From assembly GCF_015708085.1 (NCBI RefSeq), contig NZ_JADNYM010000001.1:218846-282845 (forward strand): a stretch of 64,000 nucleotides of DNA. Direction: 5' to 3'. Below the pieces are notes generated by a model. The model was not told where the DNA came from. It was given only the letters and a program-made list of their open reading frames with translations, and ran no database searches. Every line of letters starts with the position of its first letter. The first letter of the stretch is position 1. Origin of the DNA: Arthrobacter terrae (GTDB lineage: Bacteria > Actinomycetota > Actinomycetes > Actinomycetales > Micrococcaceae). The position numbers and the translations under genes were made by a program. Shown here piece by piece: positions 54,747 through 63,530 of the stretch.

Positions 54747-55301
54747 TCAGACCTCGGGAAGGGTGCAGATGTGCCCGTCGGCGTCCACTGGGTACCCGCA
54801 GAGCGGGCACACAGGACGCCCTGCACCCACGACCTCACGGGTACGCTGGGCGAATGCACGGGCGGTGCCGACCGGCATTCGCACCAGCAGTAATTCGGAC
54901 GCGTCAACGTCATCTTCATCAAGCGATTCATCGTCGCCATCAGCACCGACATCAGCGACCGGGTGAGCCTCTATGACGATCTGCGCTGTCGTCGGGTCCC
55001 AACCCAGGCTCATGGCGCCCGTGCGGAACTGCTCCTGAACGGCCTCAAGCGGGTCATTGTCGACGAGTTCAATGGGAGTACTGGTGGGAATGCTGAAGGG
55101 ATTGCCCTCAAGGGTGATGAGCTGGTCGAGAATTTCGTCGATCTTCTCGGCGAGCAGAGCCGACTGCTGCTTCTCCAGGGCAACACTTACGATCTGCGTC
55201 CCTGTCCGCACCTGCAGATAGAACGTGCGCGCCCCCGAAACGCCAAGGGTGCCGACGACGACCCGATCAGGCCAGGCGAACTCGTGAACAGTTGTAGGCA
55301 T
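54747..55301 (-). CDS. DUF3090 family protein
   Basis: A 184-residue protein of an actinobacterial family. Landmarks: VHEFAWPDRVVVGTLGVSGARTFYLQVR at the start, LEKQQSALLAEKIDEILDQL, an acidic linker of about 15 residues, then LLVRMPVGTARAFAQRTREVVGAGRPVCPLCGYPVDADGHICT. The C-terminal CPLCG...H-x-C motif is a probable zinc knuckle. In many actinobacteria the gene sits beside a histidine phosphatase-like gene and a kinase-fold SCO1664-family gene; neither is here. The role is unknown. Confidence 0.87.
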   Translation of the reverse strand: MPTTVHEFAWPDRVVVGTLGVSGARTFYLQVRTGTQIVSVALEKQQSALLAEKIDEILDQLITLEGNPFSIPTSTPIELVDNDPLEAVQEQFRTGAMSLGWDPTTAQIVIEAHPVADVGADGDDESLDEDDVDASELLLVRMPVGTARAFAQRTREVVGAGRPVCPLCGYPVDADGHICTLPEV

Positions 55302-55618
55302 GTAAGCATTTTAGGCTCATCACGATCACGGCGCCTTATCCTCACGAATCCGGCCCAGTCCGGCACCCGCACGAAACGATCCGACGCCCACGGCGGCCGA
55401 CGGCCGAGAGGTCGCGATTGTGCTGGTCAATAGGAGTACAGCCGTCAATGGCCAGGCCGTCTTCGGCAAGCCCGAGGTCACGGTGCCGTAGTCAGTACGC
55501 CCAGCAGTGATCCCGTTTCGAGGAGGAATTTCATCTGGATGGCGATGGCGTCACACAGCTAGTGGTCGGGGCTTCGGCCGTGCCATGATGCAAGTACCAT
55601 ACGCGAAGGAGCCAGACT
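55302..55618. other. Intergenic, no gene seen
   Basis: About 315 bp between the divergent DUF3090 and GNAT-AAA genes. It should hold both promoters; no clear -35/-10 pair or repeat was recognised. Confidence 0.4.
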
Positions 55619-56944
55619 ATGACCGCCTGGAAAGTGCGCGACTTCCACCCGACAGATCTGGAAGGGATCCTGCACCTGTGGGAGACGCTGAAATCCGCCG
55701 GCCTGGACCCCGTCTATGACCTGTCCGAGGTTCTGGCGTCCTGCGAAAAGGACCACAGCGTCGTTGCCGTTCTGGGTGAGGACCTGGTGGGCGCGGCCGT
55801 GGGCAGGGCCGCACATGACCAGGGCTGGATCGTTTTTTTGGCGACCTTGCCGCAGTGGCGGGGTCGCGGGATCGGCACCGCGCTGCTGGCCGGGGTCGAA
55901 ACCCGGATGGCCCCGCTGGGGTTGACCAAACTCTCGGCACTGATGCCGGACACAGAGACGCGCGTTGAGGCGTTCCTGAGCCGCGGCTTCGAGGACAAGA
56001 AGAACCTGAGGTATTTCGAGCGGCGGATCCCACTTCAGCGCCAAGAACTTGGTCCGCTGGGGCAACTCGGAGGCCGGCTGCTTAAGCGCAACCTCTGGGA
56101 GAACGTCGCCGGCATGAGGCGGGAAAAGGATCTGCTGGAACGCCGGCTGGTCCTGCCCTTGGCCCATGCCGAGCTCGCCGAGGAATTTGGCGTCGTGCCG
56201 CCGCGCGCCGTCGTCCTCTTCGGACCGCCCGGAACCGGAAAGACCACCTTCGCCAAAGCCATCGCATCCCGGCTGGAATGGCCGTTCGTGGAGGTCTTCC
56301 CCTCCCGGCTCGCGGCGGATCCGGGCGGGCTTGCCGGCGCGCTGAGAGAAACTTTCCTGAAGATTGCCGAGCTTGAACACGCCGTAGTGTTCATCGATGA
56401 GGTGGAGGAGATCGCCTCGCACCGCTCGGGTGAGCCGCCGTCTGCCCTCCAAGGAGTCACCAACGAGCTGCTGAAAATCATTCCCGCCTTCCGCGAGCAG
56501 CCCGGCCGCCTTCTGGTCTGCGCCACCAACTTCATCCGTTCCCTGGACTCGGCCTTCCTGCGGCACGGTCGCTTCGATTATGTGATTCCCATTGGTCTGC
56601 CGGACGCGGAAGCGCGCCGGGCCATGTGGGAGCGTTTCATTCCCACCTCCGTGCTGGAACAGGTAGAAGTGGAGCTGCTGGTGGAGCGCAGCGGCGGATT
56701 TTCACCGGCGGACATCGAGTTCGCTGCCCGAAGCGCGTCGCAGCGGGCGCTGGAAAAGGCCATTTACCAGCACGACGGCGGAATCGCGCGGCCAGGTGCT
56801 ACTGGTGATAGCGCCGGTTTGGACCTGAAGCGTGGCCCGTCCACGGAGGACTACCTTGGAACCATAGCCGACACCAGGGCCACGGTCAGCGACGACGTCG
56901 CGCGCCAATTCCTGGAGGACATCGAGCGTCTGGCCCGCATGTAG
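55619..56944 (+). CDS. GNAT acetyltransferase fused to AAA+ ATPase
   Basis: A 441-residue fusion. Residues 1-140 are a GNAT domain (VVAVLGEDLVGAAVGRAAHDQGWIVFLATLPQWRGRGIGTALLAGV, with the acetyl-CoA loop QWRGRGIGTA). Residues about 165-350 are an AAA+ module: Walker A GPPGTGKTT at 202-210, Walker B VVFIDEVEE around 256-263, sensor 1 ATNF and the arginine-finger region SAFLRHGRFDYVIP. A small C-terminal AAA lid follows. The ATPase resembles single-domain Cdc48/FtsH-type AAA proteins. It might remodel the proteins it acetylates; the partner is unknown. No protease gene is adjacent. Confidence 0.85.
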   Translation: MTAWKVRDFHPTDLEGILHLWETLKSAGLDPVYDLSEVLASCEKDHSVVAVLGEDLVGAAVGRAAHDQGWIVFLATLPQWRGRGIGTALLAGVETRMAPLGLTKLSALMPDTETRVEAFLSRGFEDKKNLRYFERRIPLQRQELGPLGQLGGRLLKRNLWENVAGMRREKDLLERRLVLPLAHAELAEEFGVVPPRAVVLFGPPGTGKTTFAKAIASRLEWPFVEVFPSRLAADPGGLAGALRETFLKIAELEHAVVFIDEVEEIASHRSGEPPSALQGVTNELLKIIPAFREQPGRLLVCATNFIRSLDSAFLRHGRFDYVIPIGLPDAEARRAMWERFIPTSVLEQVEVELLVERSGGFSPADIEFAARSASQRALEKAIYQHDGGIARPGATGDSAGLDLKRGPSTEDYLGTIADTRATVSDDVARQFLEDIERLARM

Positions 56945-57293
56945 GGCGCCGGGAATTTTCAAGCTGACGGACGAGGCGCAATGTCGGCTTGAGGACAAAA
57001 CAGACGGACCCGCTAAGGAAGCACCACAGGGCAATTGCTACGGTTCTCATTTTCTATTTTCGATTCTGATACGCGCCGCACGGACCCTGGCCGCTGCCCG
57101 TGGAGAGTACCGGCGCTACACCGAAAAGTGTGATGCCCTCTTCAGGTCCGCATGGAACACAATGTTCGGCCAGCACTGTGATTCCGCGGTGTTCCGGGCC
57201 CGCCACAATTACTGCTGCGACGAGCAGGCTGAAGCGTTTCCACGTTCATCCTGAGCCATCGTGCGGACGATGACCGGGCTGTCATGAGCTGTC
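56945..57293. other. Intergenic, no gene seen
   Basis: About 350 bp between convergent genes. It contains only short frames and no hairpin with a T-run. Confidence 0.4.
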
Positions 57294-57878
57294 TTACTCG
57301 GTGTTCGCATGCGCGGCCGCCGCGGCCGCATTATCGATCTTCCGGCGCGTTGCCAAGAGCAGGCAGACGACGTCGAGAGCCACGTGCGTGACCTGGTCAA
57401 AGAGGCTGGAGAGCGGCTGAACGGTCATGGCCTCACCCGGGCAGCGGTATTTTGTGGCCGCGGGGAGCACCAGCACCGTCGCTGCCGGGGAGGCGAGCGG
57501 CGAGTCAGGATCAGTTGTGACGACGTGCACCATAGCACCGACCGCGGCCGCCTGCTGCGCCACCCGGACCGTGCCCGCCGTCGTGCCTGATCCCGAAATC
57601 GCCACGAGCACGTCGCCGCGTTGTACCGACGGTGTGGTGCTTTCCCCGACGACATGCACGGGCAGGCCCAGATGCATCAGGCGCATCGCAAATGCCTTTG
57701 CCATCAGGCCACTGCGGCCCTCACCGGTGGCGAAAATTCGCGAGGCACCTGCCAACACGTCAGCCAGGCGCTCAATATCCTCCCGCTTTACGCCCTGCAC
57801 CACGGTGGTGATTTCGGAAAGGACGACGTCCAACAAGTCCAGTTGCTGCTCCCCGGGGTCGACATTGGTTTCATTCAT
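57294..57878 (-). CDS. hxlB: 6-phospho-3-hexuloisomerase
   Basis: A 194-residue SIS-domain isomerase. The family blocks are all present: FATGEGRSGLMAKAFAMRLMHLGLPVHVVGESTTP, VLVAISGSGTTAGTV, then LPAATKYRCPG and the SLFDQVTHVALD ending. The enzyme converts D-arabino-3-hexulose 6-phosphate to fructose 6-phosphate, the second step of formaldehyde fixation by the ribulose monophosphate pathway. Its ATG overlaps the stop of hxlA (ATGA). The last 15 residues are Ala-rich and extra. It is the last gene of a five-gene operon. Confidence 0.87.
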   Translation of the reverse strand: MNETNVDPGEQQLDLLDVVLSEITTVVQGVKREDIERLADVLAGASRIFATGEGRSGLMAKAFAMRLMHLGLPVHVVGESTTPSVQRGDVLVAISGSGTTAGTVRVAQQAAAVGAMVHVVTTDPDSPLASPAATVLVLPAATKYRCPGEAMTVQPLSSLFDQVTHVALDVVCLLLATRRKIDNAAAAAAHANTE

Positions 57879-58519
57879 CGCGGTGCCACCTCACGCTCGG
57901 CTGTGTCAGCGGCGGCGCGGACCGCCCGTGCGGCCGCTGCAGGATCCGCTGCGCCGGTGATTGCCGAACCAACGATGGCGCGGAGGTTCTGGACTCCGCC
58001 AAGCGGAGCCAGTTCGTGCGGTCCGAGGCCCCCGGCAACGGCCACCGGGCGTCCGGAAGCCCACGGTCCTAAGAGGTCGCCAGGCTTGGCACTGGATTGC
58101 TGCGCGTCCTTGCCGATATGCGCGGCCAGTACAACATGAAAGGGCAACCGGGCTGCCAACGCAGAGCGCCGCGTTTCCGGCACAACCATCAGGTCGACGA
58201 CGGCTTCCAATTGACGTTCCTCAGCCACCCGGACTGCCGTCTCAACGGTGACGTCCTCCGCAAGGGCCAGTACCGTTGCCGATGATGCACCGGCGTCGTA
58301 GGCCAGGCCAAATTCAAACGCAGCGTCATCCACGGTCTTCAGGTCGGCCAAGACCGGCTTACCATCGGCTGCCTGGACAAGCTGGGCCACCGCGTCCATA
58401 CCGTAGTGCTTGACGAGTGAGGTGCCCACCTCTATCCAGTCCGCGTAGGGGGCGACGGCTCGGGTGATGTCCACTGCCCGCCGTAGTGTCATCCGATCAA
58501 GTGCGATCTGCAGCTGCAC
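57875..58519 (-). CDS. hxlA: 3-hexulose-6-phosphate synthase (HPS/KGPDC family)
   Basis: A 214-residue OMPDC-superfamily barrel from GTG 58519 with GGAAG upstream. Active-site residues: D8 (QIALD), E30 (IEVGT) and the D59-x-K61-x-x-D64 motif (ADLKTVD), then AHIGKDAQ and the phosphate loop VAGGL...VGSAITGAADP. It condenses formaldehyde with ribulose 5-phosphate. The same family includes 3-keto-L-gulonate-6-phosphate decarboxylase, so a sugar-acid decarboxylase cannot be excluded given the neighbours. The hxlB partner favours the synthase reading. Confidence 0.83.
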   Translation of the reverse strand: MQLQIALDRMTLRRAVDITRAVAPYADWIEVGTSLVKHYGMDAVAQLVQAADGKPVLADLKTVDDAAFEFGLAYDAGASSATVLALAEDVTVETAVRVAEERQLEAVVDLMVVPETRRSALAARLPFHVVLAAHIGKDAQQSSAKPGDLLGPWASGRPVAVAGGLGPHELAPLGGVQNLRAIVGSAITGAADPAAAARAVRAAADTAEREVAPR

Positions 58520-58606
58520 TGCTTACTTCCGTTCTGTTGGGTAAAGCCTTCATGGTTCGATTAACGGTGCTGGTCCTCAGCCGAGTCCGCTGGAGGCAGG
58601 CTCCCC

Positions 58607-59581
58607 TCAAATCCGGGCGGCCGTCGCGGGCGGTTCCGCCAGGAAAGCCGCGAGCTCTGGCCGGTCAGGAAGACCATCCTTGTCGCCGCTGCTGGTGGTG
58701 GCAAGCGCGCCGATCGCCGCCGCCCTCTCGAGCGCGGCCTCGACCGACAGCCCGTCCAGGTGCGCGCTGATCAGACCTGCGGCGAACCCGTCCCCGGCGC
58801 CGACGGTATCGACCACCTGCACCGGGAAGATCGGGCGGTCCCATCGGCCGGTAGCAGTGTACAGCGACGCGCCCTGTACGGCGGCCTTCACGACGACGCG
58901 CTGCGCCCCGCGGTCCAAGTAGAACCTGGCCACCTGGTCCGCGTCCGCATCGGGCAGACCGGACAACAGCCGCCCCTCGGTCAGACCGGGCAGAACCCAA
59001 TCCGCAGTGGCGGCAACATCGTTTGTCACACGGATCATTTCTTCCGGCGATCCCCAGAGGCCTGGCCGGAGATTGGGGTCAAAAGAGACCGTCATTCCGC
59101 GTTCCCGGGCTATTGTGACGGCCCGGAGCGTGAAGGCCCGCGTGCTCGGTGATAGTGCGAGCGGGATTCCGGTCACATGGAGATGGCGTCCCGAGGAGAT
59201 ATAGGCATCCGTGGCCGGCGATGGCGCCAAGCGGCTGCCCGCCGAGTTCCTCCGGAAGTATGCAACCTCGGGGTCTCCGCCGTCCGCGTGGCTCTTGAGC
59301 TGGAATCCCGTCGCGGCCTCTGGGTCGAAAAAAACCGCAGCCGTGTCGACGCCATTGTGGGCCAGTTCCGCGACCGCAAAGCGGCCAAAATGATCCTCCC
59401 CCACGCGCCCCACCCAGCCGACGCGATGGCCCAGCCGGGCGAGACCGATGGCGACGTTCGTTTCCGCTCCAGCCAAGGCACGGCTGAAATTCACCACGCT
59501 CTCCAGTGGACCCGACTCGGTAGCGACGAACATCGCCATCACCTCCCCGAAGGTGACGACGTCCATAACCGGGCCGCTCAC
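58607..59581 (-). CDS. PfkB-family sugar kinase (2-keto-3-deoxygluconate kinase-like)
   Basis: A 324-residue ribokinase-fold enzyme. PfkB signature 1 lies in the N-terminal half (GRVGEDHFGRF...ELAHNGVDTAAV) and signature 2 is DTVGAGDGFAAGL with the catalytic Asp. The opening VVTFGEVMAMFV and the FDPNLRPGLW block are typical of KDG kinases. The start is GTG 59581, overlapping the FAH stop (GTGA), or ATG 59566. It probably phosphorylates a keto-sugar acid or ketose imported by the operon transporter. The 87-bp gap to hxlA is the only real gap in the operon. Confidence 0.84.
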   Translation of the reverse strand: MSGPVMDVVTFGEVMAMFVATESGPLESVVNFSRALAGAETNVAIGLARLGHRVGWVGRVGEDHFGRFAVAELAHNGVDTAAVFFDPEAATGFQLKSHADGGDPEVAYFRRNSAGSRLAPSPATDAYISSGRHLHVTGIPLALSPSTRAFTLRAVTIARERGMTVSFDPNLRPGLWGSPEEMIRVTNDVAATADWVLPGLTEGRLLSGLPDADADQVARFYLDRGAQRVVVKAAVQGASLYTATGRWDRPIFPVQVVDTVGAGDGFAAGLISAHLDGLSVEAALERAAAIGALATTSSGDKDGLPDRPELAAFLAEPPATAARI

Positions 59582-60348
59582 GACGCTGCTCCAGCGGCCG
59601 CGAGGACGGGTTCCGCAGCCACGGTATTCTCCAACCGGCCGAGCAACGGCGAGCTGGCCGAGACCCGGTCGCCGGGGCGAATCCTGCCGACGGCACCGGG
59701 CGCCCCGGTGAGCACGACGTCCCCGGGGCCCAATGTCATGAAGGAGGTGATGTACACCAGCACCTCCACGACGTTGCGCCCCAGGTTCGCCGTGCTTGCG
59801 GATTCCAGTGGCACCGCGTTAATGCTTAGGGTGAGCTGCACATCCGAGAGATCAAGCGCGGTTTCGACCCACGGTCCCAGCGGGGTCCAGCAGTCGAAGC
59901 CTTTGGCTCTTGTCCAGAGCGGATCGCTCCCCTGAAGGTCGCGGGCAGTGACATCGTTCGCGAGCGTAAAACCAAGCACGTGCCGGGGTGCATCCTGCGG
60001 CGTCAGGTGCCGCGCCGTCCTGCCGATCACAACGGCAAGTTCGGCTTCGGCGTCCACCCGTCCGATGCCTTGGGGAATCGGGATTGCGCTCCCCGGACCG
60101 GTCAGGGCCCGTGCCGGTTTGAGAAAGGCCTGAGCCGGCAATTCCCGATCTGCTGACCCAGTGTTGTGCGCCATGCCCACCACGTTCATCGGTGTGGCCG
60201 GCGCCAGCAGCCGCGCGCCCTTCAGCGGCACCCTCTCACCGGTGGCAACCGCCCCGCCCGGCCACGGGTCCTCGATCAGCCCCAGCGTGGTACCGTCGAC
60301 GACGGCCCACCTGGGGCCGCCGTCGTGCTCTACTCGAACGAGCCTCAT
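59578..60348 (-). CDS. Fumarylacetoacetate hydrolase (FAH) family protein
   Basis: I start at ATG 60348, which overlaps the transporter stop (ATGA); the frame upstream to 60744 is only the shadow of the transporter. The 256-residue protein has the FAH metal site residues in DAEAELAVVIG and the GFTLANDVTARDLQ block, the KGFDCWTPLGPW lid, and the PGDVVLTGAPGAVGRIRPGD ending. Members hydrolyse or dehydrate 2-keto acids (acylpyruvates, 2-keto-3-deoxy sugar acids). In this operon a keto sugar acid is the best guess. Confidence 0.84.
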   Translation of the reverse strand: MRLVRVEHDGGPRWAVVDGTTLGLIEDPWPGGAVATGERVPLKGARLLAPATPMNVVGMAHNTGSADRELPAQAFLKPARALTGPGSAIPIPQGIGRVDAEAELAVVIGRTARHLTPQDAPRHVLGFTLANDVTARDLQGSDPLWTRAKGFDCWTPLGPWVETALDLSDVQLTLSINAVPLESASTANLGRNVVEVLVYITSFMTLGPGDVVLTGAPGAVGRIRPGDRVSASSPLLGRLENTVAAEPVLAAAGAAS

Positions 60349-61727
60349 GCACGTCCTCTTCGGCTCTGGCCGGACAGCGGCGACTGCGCACCGGGGAGCG
60401 TTCGTGAGGCTGCAGCGGGGCGCACCCACAGCATGATTGCGGCCGCCGCAGCAAGGGACGCGGCCATCAGCAGGAAGGACGCTGAGGAAGATCCGGTGAG
60501 GGAATCGAGCCAACCGACCAGGTAACTGCCGATGAATCCGCCGATGGCACCGAAGGAGTTCACCACGGCAATGGCCGGCGCCGCGATCGCCTTCGGCAGG
60601 AACTCGGAAATGTTCGCAAAGTACGGCCCGTAGGGGGCGTACATGGCGGCGCCGGCGATAATCAGCAGCGGGAAGGAGAGCCAAAAGCGGTCCGGTCCGA
60701 GAAGATATGAGCCGTAGAAGGCAACAGCCCCCAGCGCGAGCCACGGCCAGACGTACCGGTTGCGGTTTCCCGAGCGGTCAGAGGCGCGGCTGTTGAACAC
60801 CATGACGATGATGGCGAGCGCATAGGGGGCGCCGGAGAGTAAGCCCGTCAGTCCGATGCCCTGGCCCGATCCTGCCTTGACGATGGTCGGGAGCCAGAAG
60901 ACGAACCCGTAGACACCCAGGCTCCAAAGCAGGTACTGGATGGAGAGAAGAACGACGTTGCGGGAGCGAAGTGCGGCGCCCAGGCCACCCTCGACAGGGG
61001 CGATCGACTTTTGCTCGGCTTCCAGGGCATTGACGACCTGGTCGCGCTCCTTGGGGTTGAGCCACTTCGCGTCATCCGGACGGTCGGCCACCAGCTTGCG
61101 AAAGACGAAGGCCCAGATGATCGCCGGGATGCCCTCGAGGATGAACATCCAGCGCCACGAGGTCGCCTCGATCAGGAATCCCGACACTACCGTCAACCAG
61201 AGGACCGTCACGGGATTACCCAGGATCAGGAAGGTGTTTGCCCGGCCCCGCTCGGCTTTGGTGAACCAGTGAGCCAGAAAGATGACCATGGCCGGGAGCA
61301 CGGCGGCTTCGACTGCGCCGATGAGGAACCGGTCGACGATCAGAAGGGTCACATTTTGGATTACACCCTGGGCTGCCGCGAGGACGCCCCAGAGAATCAG
61401 GCTCCAGAAGATCAGTGTGCGAACGCTGCGCTTTTCCGCGTACTGCGCTCCTGGAACCTGGAAGAGGAAGTAGCCGATGAAGAATGACGCGCCGATCAGC
61501 GCGGAAACACCGCCGGTGATCCCTAGATCGTGCTTCATCCCTCCGGCGACGGCGATCGAATAGTTCGATCGATCCAGGTACGCAAGGCTATAAGTGACGA
61601 AGGCTATCGGCAGCAGCCGTGCCCAACGCTGGTGGCCCAGAACGTCTCCCACGGTGGTACCCGGGTTGGGCGAGCGGCCAGCTCTGCTAGATCCCTGGGA
61701 CTGATGCGCCCCTGATTGCGTGTCCAT
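60345..61727 (-). CDS. MFS transporter, anion:cation symporter (ACS) type
   Basis: I start at ATG 61727 with GGGAGCC upstream; the frame to 61805 would run through the operator-like repeats. The 460-residue protein has 12 membrane segments and ACS-family features: YLDRSNYSIA in helix 1, FFIGYFLFQVPGAQYAEK, then RFLIGAVEAAVLPAMVIFLAHWFTKAERGRA. Relatives carry hexuronates, galactonate, tartrate or other organic anions. It is the first gene of the operon, so uptake of a sugar acid is likely. The divergent IclR gene would regulate it. Confidence 0.85.
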   Translation of the reverse strand: MDTQSGAHQSQGSSRAGRSPNPGTTVGDVLGHQRWARLLPIAFVTYSLAYLDRSNYSIAVAGGMKHDLGITGGVSALIGASFFIGYFLFQVPGAQYAEKRSVRTLIFWSLILWGVLAAAQGVIQNVTLLIVDRFLIGAVEAAVLPAMVIFLAHWFTKAERGRANTFLILGNPVTVLWLTVVSGFLIEATSWRWMFILEGIPAIIWAFVFRKLVADRPDDAKWLNPKERDQVVNALEAEQKSIAPVEGGLGAALRSRNVVLLSIQYLLWSLGVYGFVFWLPTIVKAGSGQGIGLTGLLSGAPYALAIIVMVFNSRASDRSGNRNRYVWPWLALGAVAFYGSYLLGPDRFWLSFPLLIIAGAAMYAPYGPYFANISEFLPKAIAAPAIAVVNSFGAIGGFIGSYLVGWLDSLTGSSSASFLLMAASLAAAAAIMLWVRPAAASRTLPGAQSPLSGQSRRGRA

Positions 61728-61760
61728 ATTGGCTCCCTTGCCGTGGTTGGGGATTATCAC

Positions 61761-61800
61761 AACTCCCATATGATGGAAGTAACTCCCATAAGATAGAAAT
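61761..61800. promoter_or_regulatory. Tandem operator-like repeats ahead of the operon
   Basis: Two adjacent 20-bp units beginning AACTCCCATA (61761-61780 and 61781-61800) agree at 17 of 20 positions. A third copy of the core, inverted (TATGGTGGGAGTAG), lies at 61863-61876. Together they sit 35-75 bp upstream of the transporter start and suit binding of an IclR dimer or tetramer. Confidence 0.6.
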
Positions 61801-61875
61801 AGCATGGCTTCCTCTGCATGCGCTTGTCAAGGAAATATTCCATCCTTCGGGCGTTGTTCCCGTATGGTGGGAGTA

Positions 61876-62700
61876 GTGACGGATACGGAGGCGGAGATGA
61901 GCGAAACTTTTACCGAGGTCGATGACCCGGCAGACGCACGGAGAAGCAGCGGGCGGGACATGGTAGCCAAGGCTCTCAGTTTGCTAAATCGACTCGGCGA
62001 ACACCCCCACGGCGCCGCAGCCGCCGAGCTGGCCCGTGAGTGCCAGCTTCCGCTGAGTACCGCACACCGTCTGCTGGGCTCACTTGTCCGCGACGGCTTT
62101 CTGGAGTTCGAGTCAAAATCGCGTCGCTATACCCTGGGCCTACAGGTTTTCGTGCTCGGGCAGTCCGTGGCCCAGGCCCGCGGGCTGACGGGGATGGCGC
62201 GCCCGATCCTGGAGGAAGTCTCAGCGCTCACGGGCGAAGTAACGCTGATGGCGGTCCGGGAGGGGGATCAGCAACTGTACGTCCACTCGGTCCAGGGGCC
62301 CCAAGGCGTCAGCGTTATCGGCAGGCCGGGTACCCACGGTCCACTGCACTGCACCGCCCAGGGCAAAGTCTTGGTCGCCATGGCTCCCCAGGCCGTCCGC
62401 GAAGACCTGTTGAGCAGGCTCGAGCTGACTGCCAAAGGCCCCAACTGCATCACCGACCGCCAGCATTTTCGCGCGGCCATCGACGAAGTGCGGACCCGCG
62501 GCTGGGCTCTGGCTGACCAAGAACACGAGGTCGGCATCCGTGCCGTGGCAGTCCCTGTTCCCGGGCCGGATGGCGTGGCACTCGCCGCGATATCGACCGC
62601 CGCGCCGGCTTACCGGACCAGCATCGAGCAGCTCATCGAATACGTGCCGGTGCTCACTGCGGCCGCCCGCCGGATCGCTGTTCGGATGCCGTCCCGCTGA
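61876..62700 (+). CDS. IclR-family transcriptional regulator
   Basis: I prefer GTG 61876 (VTDTEAEMSE) because GGTGGGAG lies just upstream; ATG 61897 or 61804 are alternatives. The roughly 274-residue protein has the HTH block VAKALSLLNRLGEHPHGAAAAELARECQLPLSTAHRLLGSLVRDGFL. An effector domain follows with RPGTHGPLHCTAQGKVLVA, a DEVRTRGWALADQEHEVGIRAVAVPV block and a final AAPAYR. It is divergent from the sugar-acid operon and is probably its repressor, relieved by a pathway intermediate. Confidence 0.84.
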   Translation: MTDTEAEMSETFTEVDDPADARRSSGRDMVAKALSLLNRLGEHPHGAAAAELARECQLPLSTAHRLLGSLVRDGFLEFESKSRRYTLGLQVFVLGQSVAQARGLTGMARPILEEVSALTGEVTLMAVREGDQQLYVHSVQGPQGVSVIGRPGTHGPLHCTAQGKVLVAMAPQAVREDLLSRLELTAKGPNCITDRQHFRAAIDEVRTRGWALADQEHEVGIRAVAVPVPGPDGVALAAISTAAPAYRTSIEQLIEYVPVLTAAARRIAVRMPSR

Positions 62701-63530
62701 TCCCCTGCTCAAGCGCCCGGGCTCCCAGCATCTCCCGCGTTCTCGAGCGGACGGCCATCGCGCACAGGACGCCGGGATTCACTGATACATCGAAAGGACC
62801 ATGGGATGATCCGGATGCCAACCGCGTCCCCCGCCAATACCAGTCTTCGCCGTGGTTGTCCTTGCTGTTGGCTCCACACCCTTATCCGGCCTGTCAGTTG
62901 GAACCACTCACGAGACAGTTCACTAGGCCACGGCGTCGCTTCAGTTGAGCTGAAAAATGATTCCGGAACCTACAGCATCGGGCCAGTTCAGGTCTGACGG
63001 AGCAACAGCTTCAACCGCGATCATGGACATTGACCGGGCAGAGTTCCACCGCAGTAGGTTGGCGTTGCCAGGTCTCACAAGCGACTTGGATCAGCAGAGC
63101 GAGTGTTTTCCCGGCCTGTGATCCTAAAATTGCCGCCGTTAGAAATGCCAGCGACCGCGACCGGCTGGCTCACCGTGCACTTGCGGGAGTGCGACTAAAC
63201 GAATTTTGCACTTTCGGGCTGGACTGGACCCGTTCTTGAAGAACGTCGCCGCCAACCATCCGGCCACCGCTTCATTCACAAATCGTCCTCACCGGCACGC
63301 TCGGGCTTGCGGCCCGCCATGATGTCTCCATAGCAACCAGATCCGGGCCCCCGCCCAATCCAGATCGCTGCTAAGAACATTCGAGCTGCAGCAAGATGCG
63401 GTGTCACGAAGCTGAGCATAACCGCCCAAAGACGTTGCTCCCGGGCCGGGCCGGTGGCTTCCCCGGTCGCCTTCGCCCAACCGAGAACAGGCCCGACGCC
63501 TTCCTCGATCATGTCAAAGACGGTCTCCGT
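62701..63530. other. Intergenic/decayed region
   Basis: No intact gene in about 830 bp. The second copy of the dispersed repeat is at 62761-62871. A frame from ATG 62806 continues for 63 codons and ends with a protein-like VASVELKNDSGTYSIGPVQV, suggesting the remains of a secreted-protein gene with an internal deletion. Confidence 0.45.
62761..62871 (+). repeat. Copy 2 of the dispersed ~110-bp repeat
   Basis: Matches 36002-36112 in the leader (CGCACAGGACGCCGGGAT, then CGAAAGGACCATGGGATGAT) and the first nine codons, and drifts afterwards. Several codon differences between copies are silent (CCG/CCA and GCC/GCG), as expected if both once encoded protein. Confidence 0.75.

Noticed and set aside
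55559..56566. A 335-codon minus-strand frame opposite the GNAT-AAA gene
   Set aside because: Antisense shadow; the plus-strand gene has full Walker motifs.
59578..60744. The FAH frame extended to 388 codons
   Set aside because: The extra N-terminal 132 codons lie inside the transporter gene; the ATGA overlap at 60345-60348 gives the natural start.
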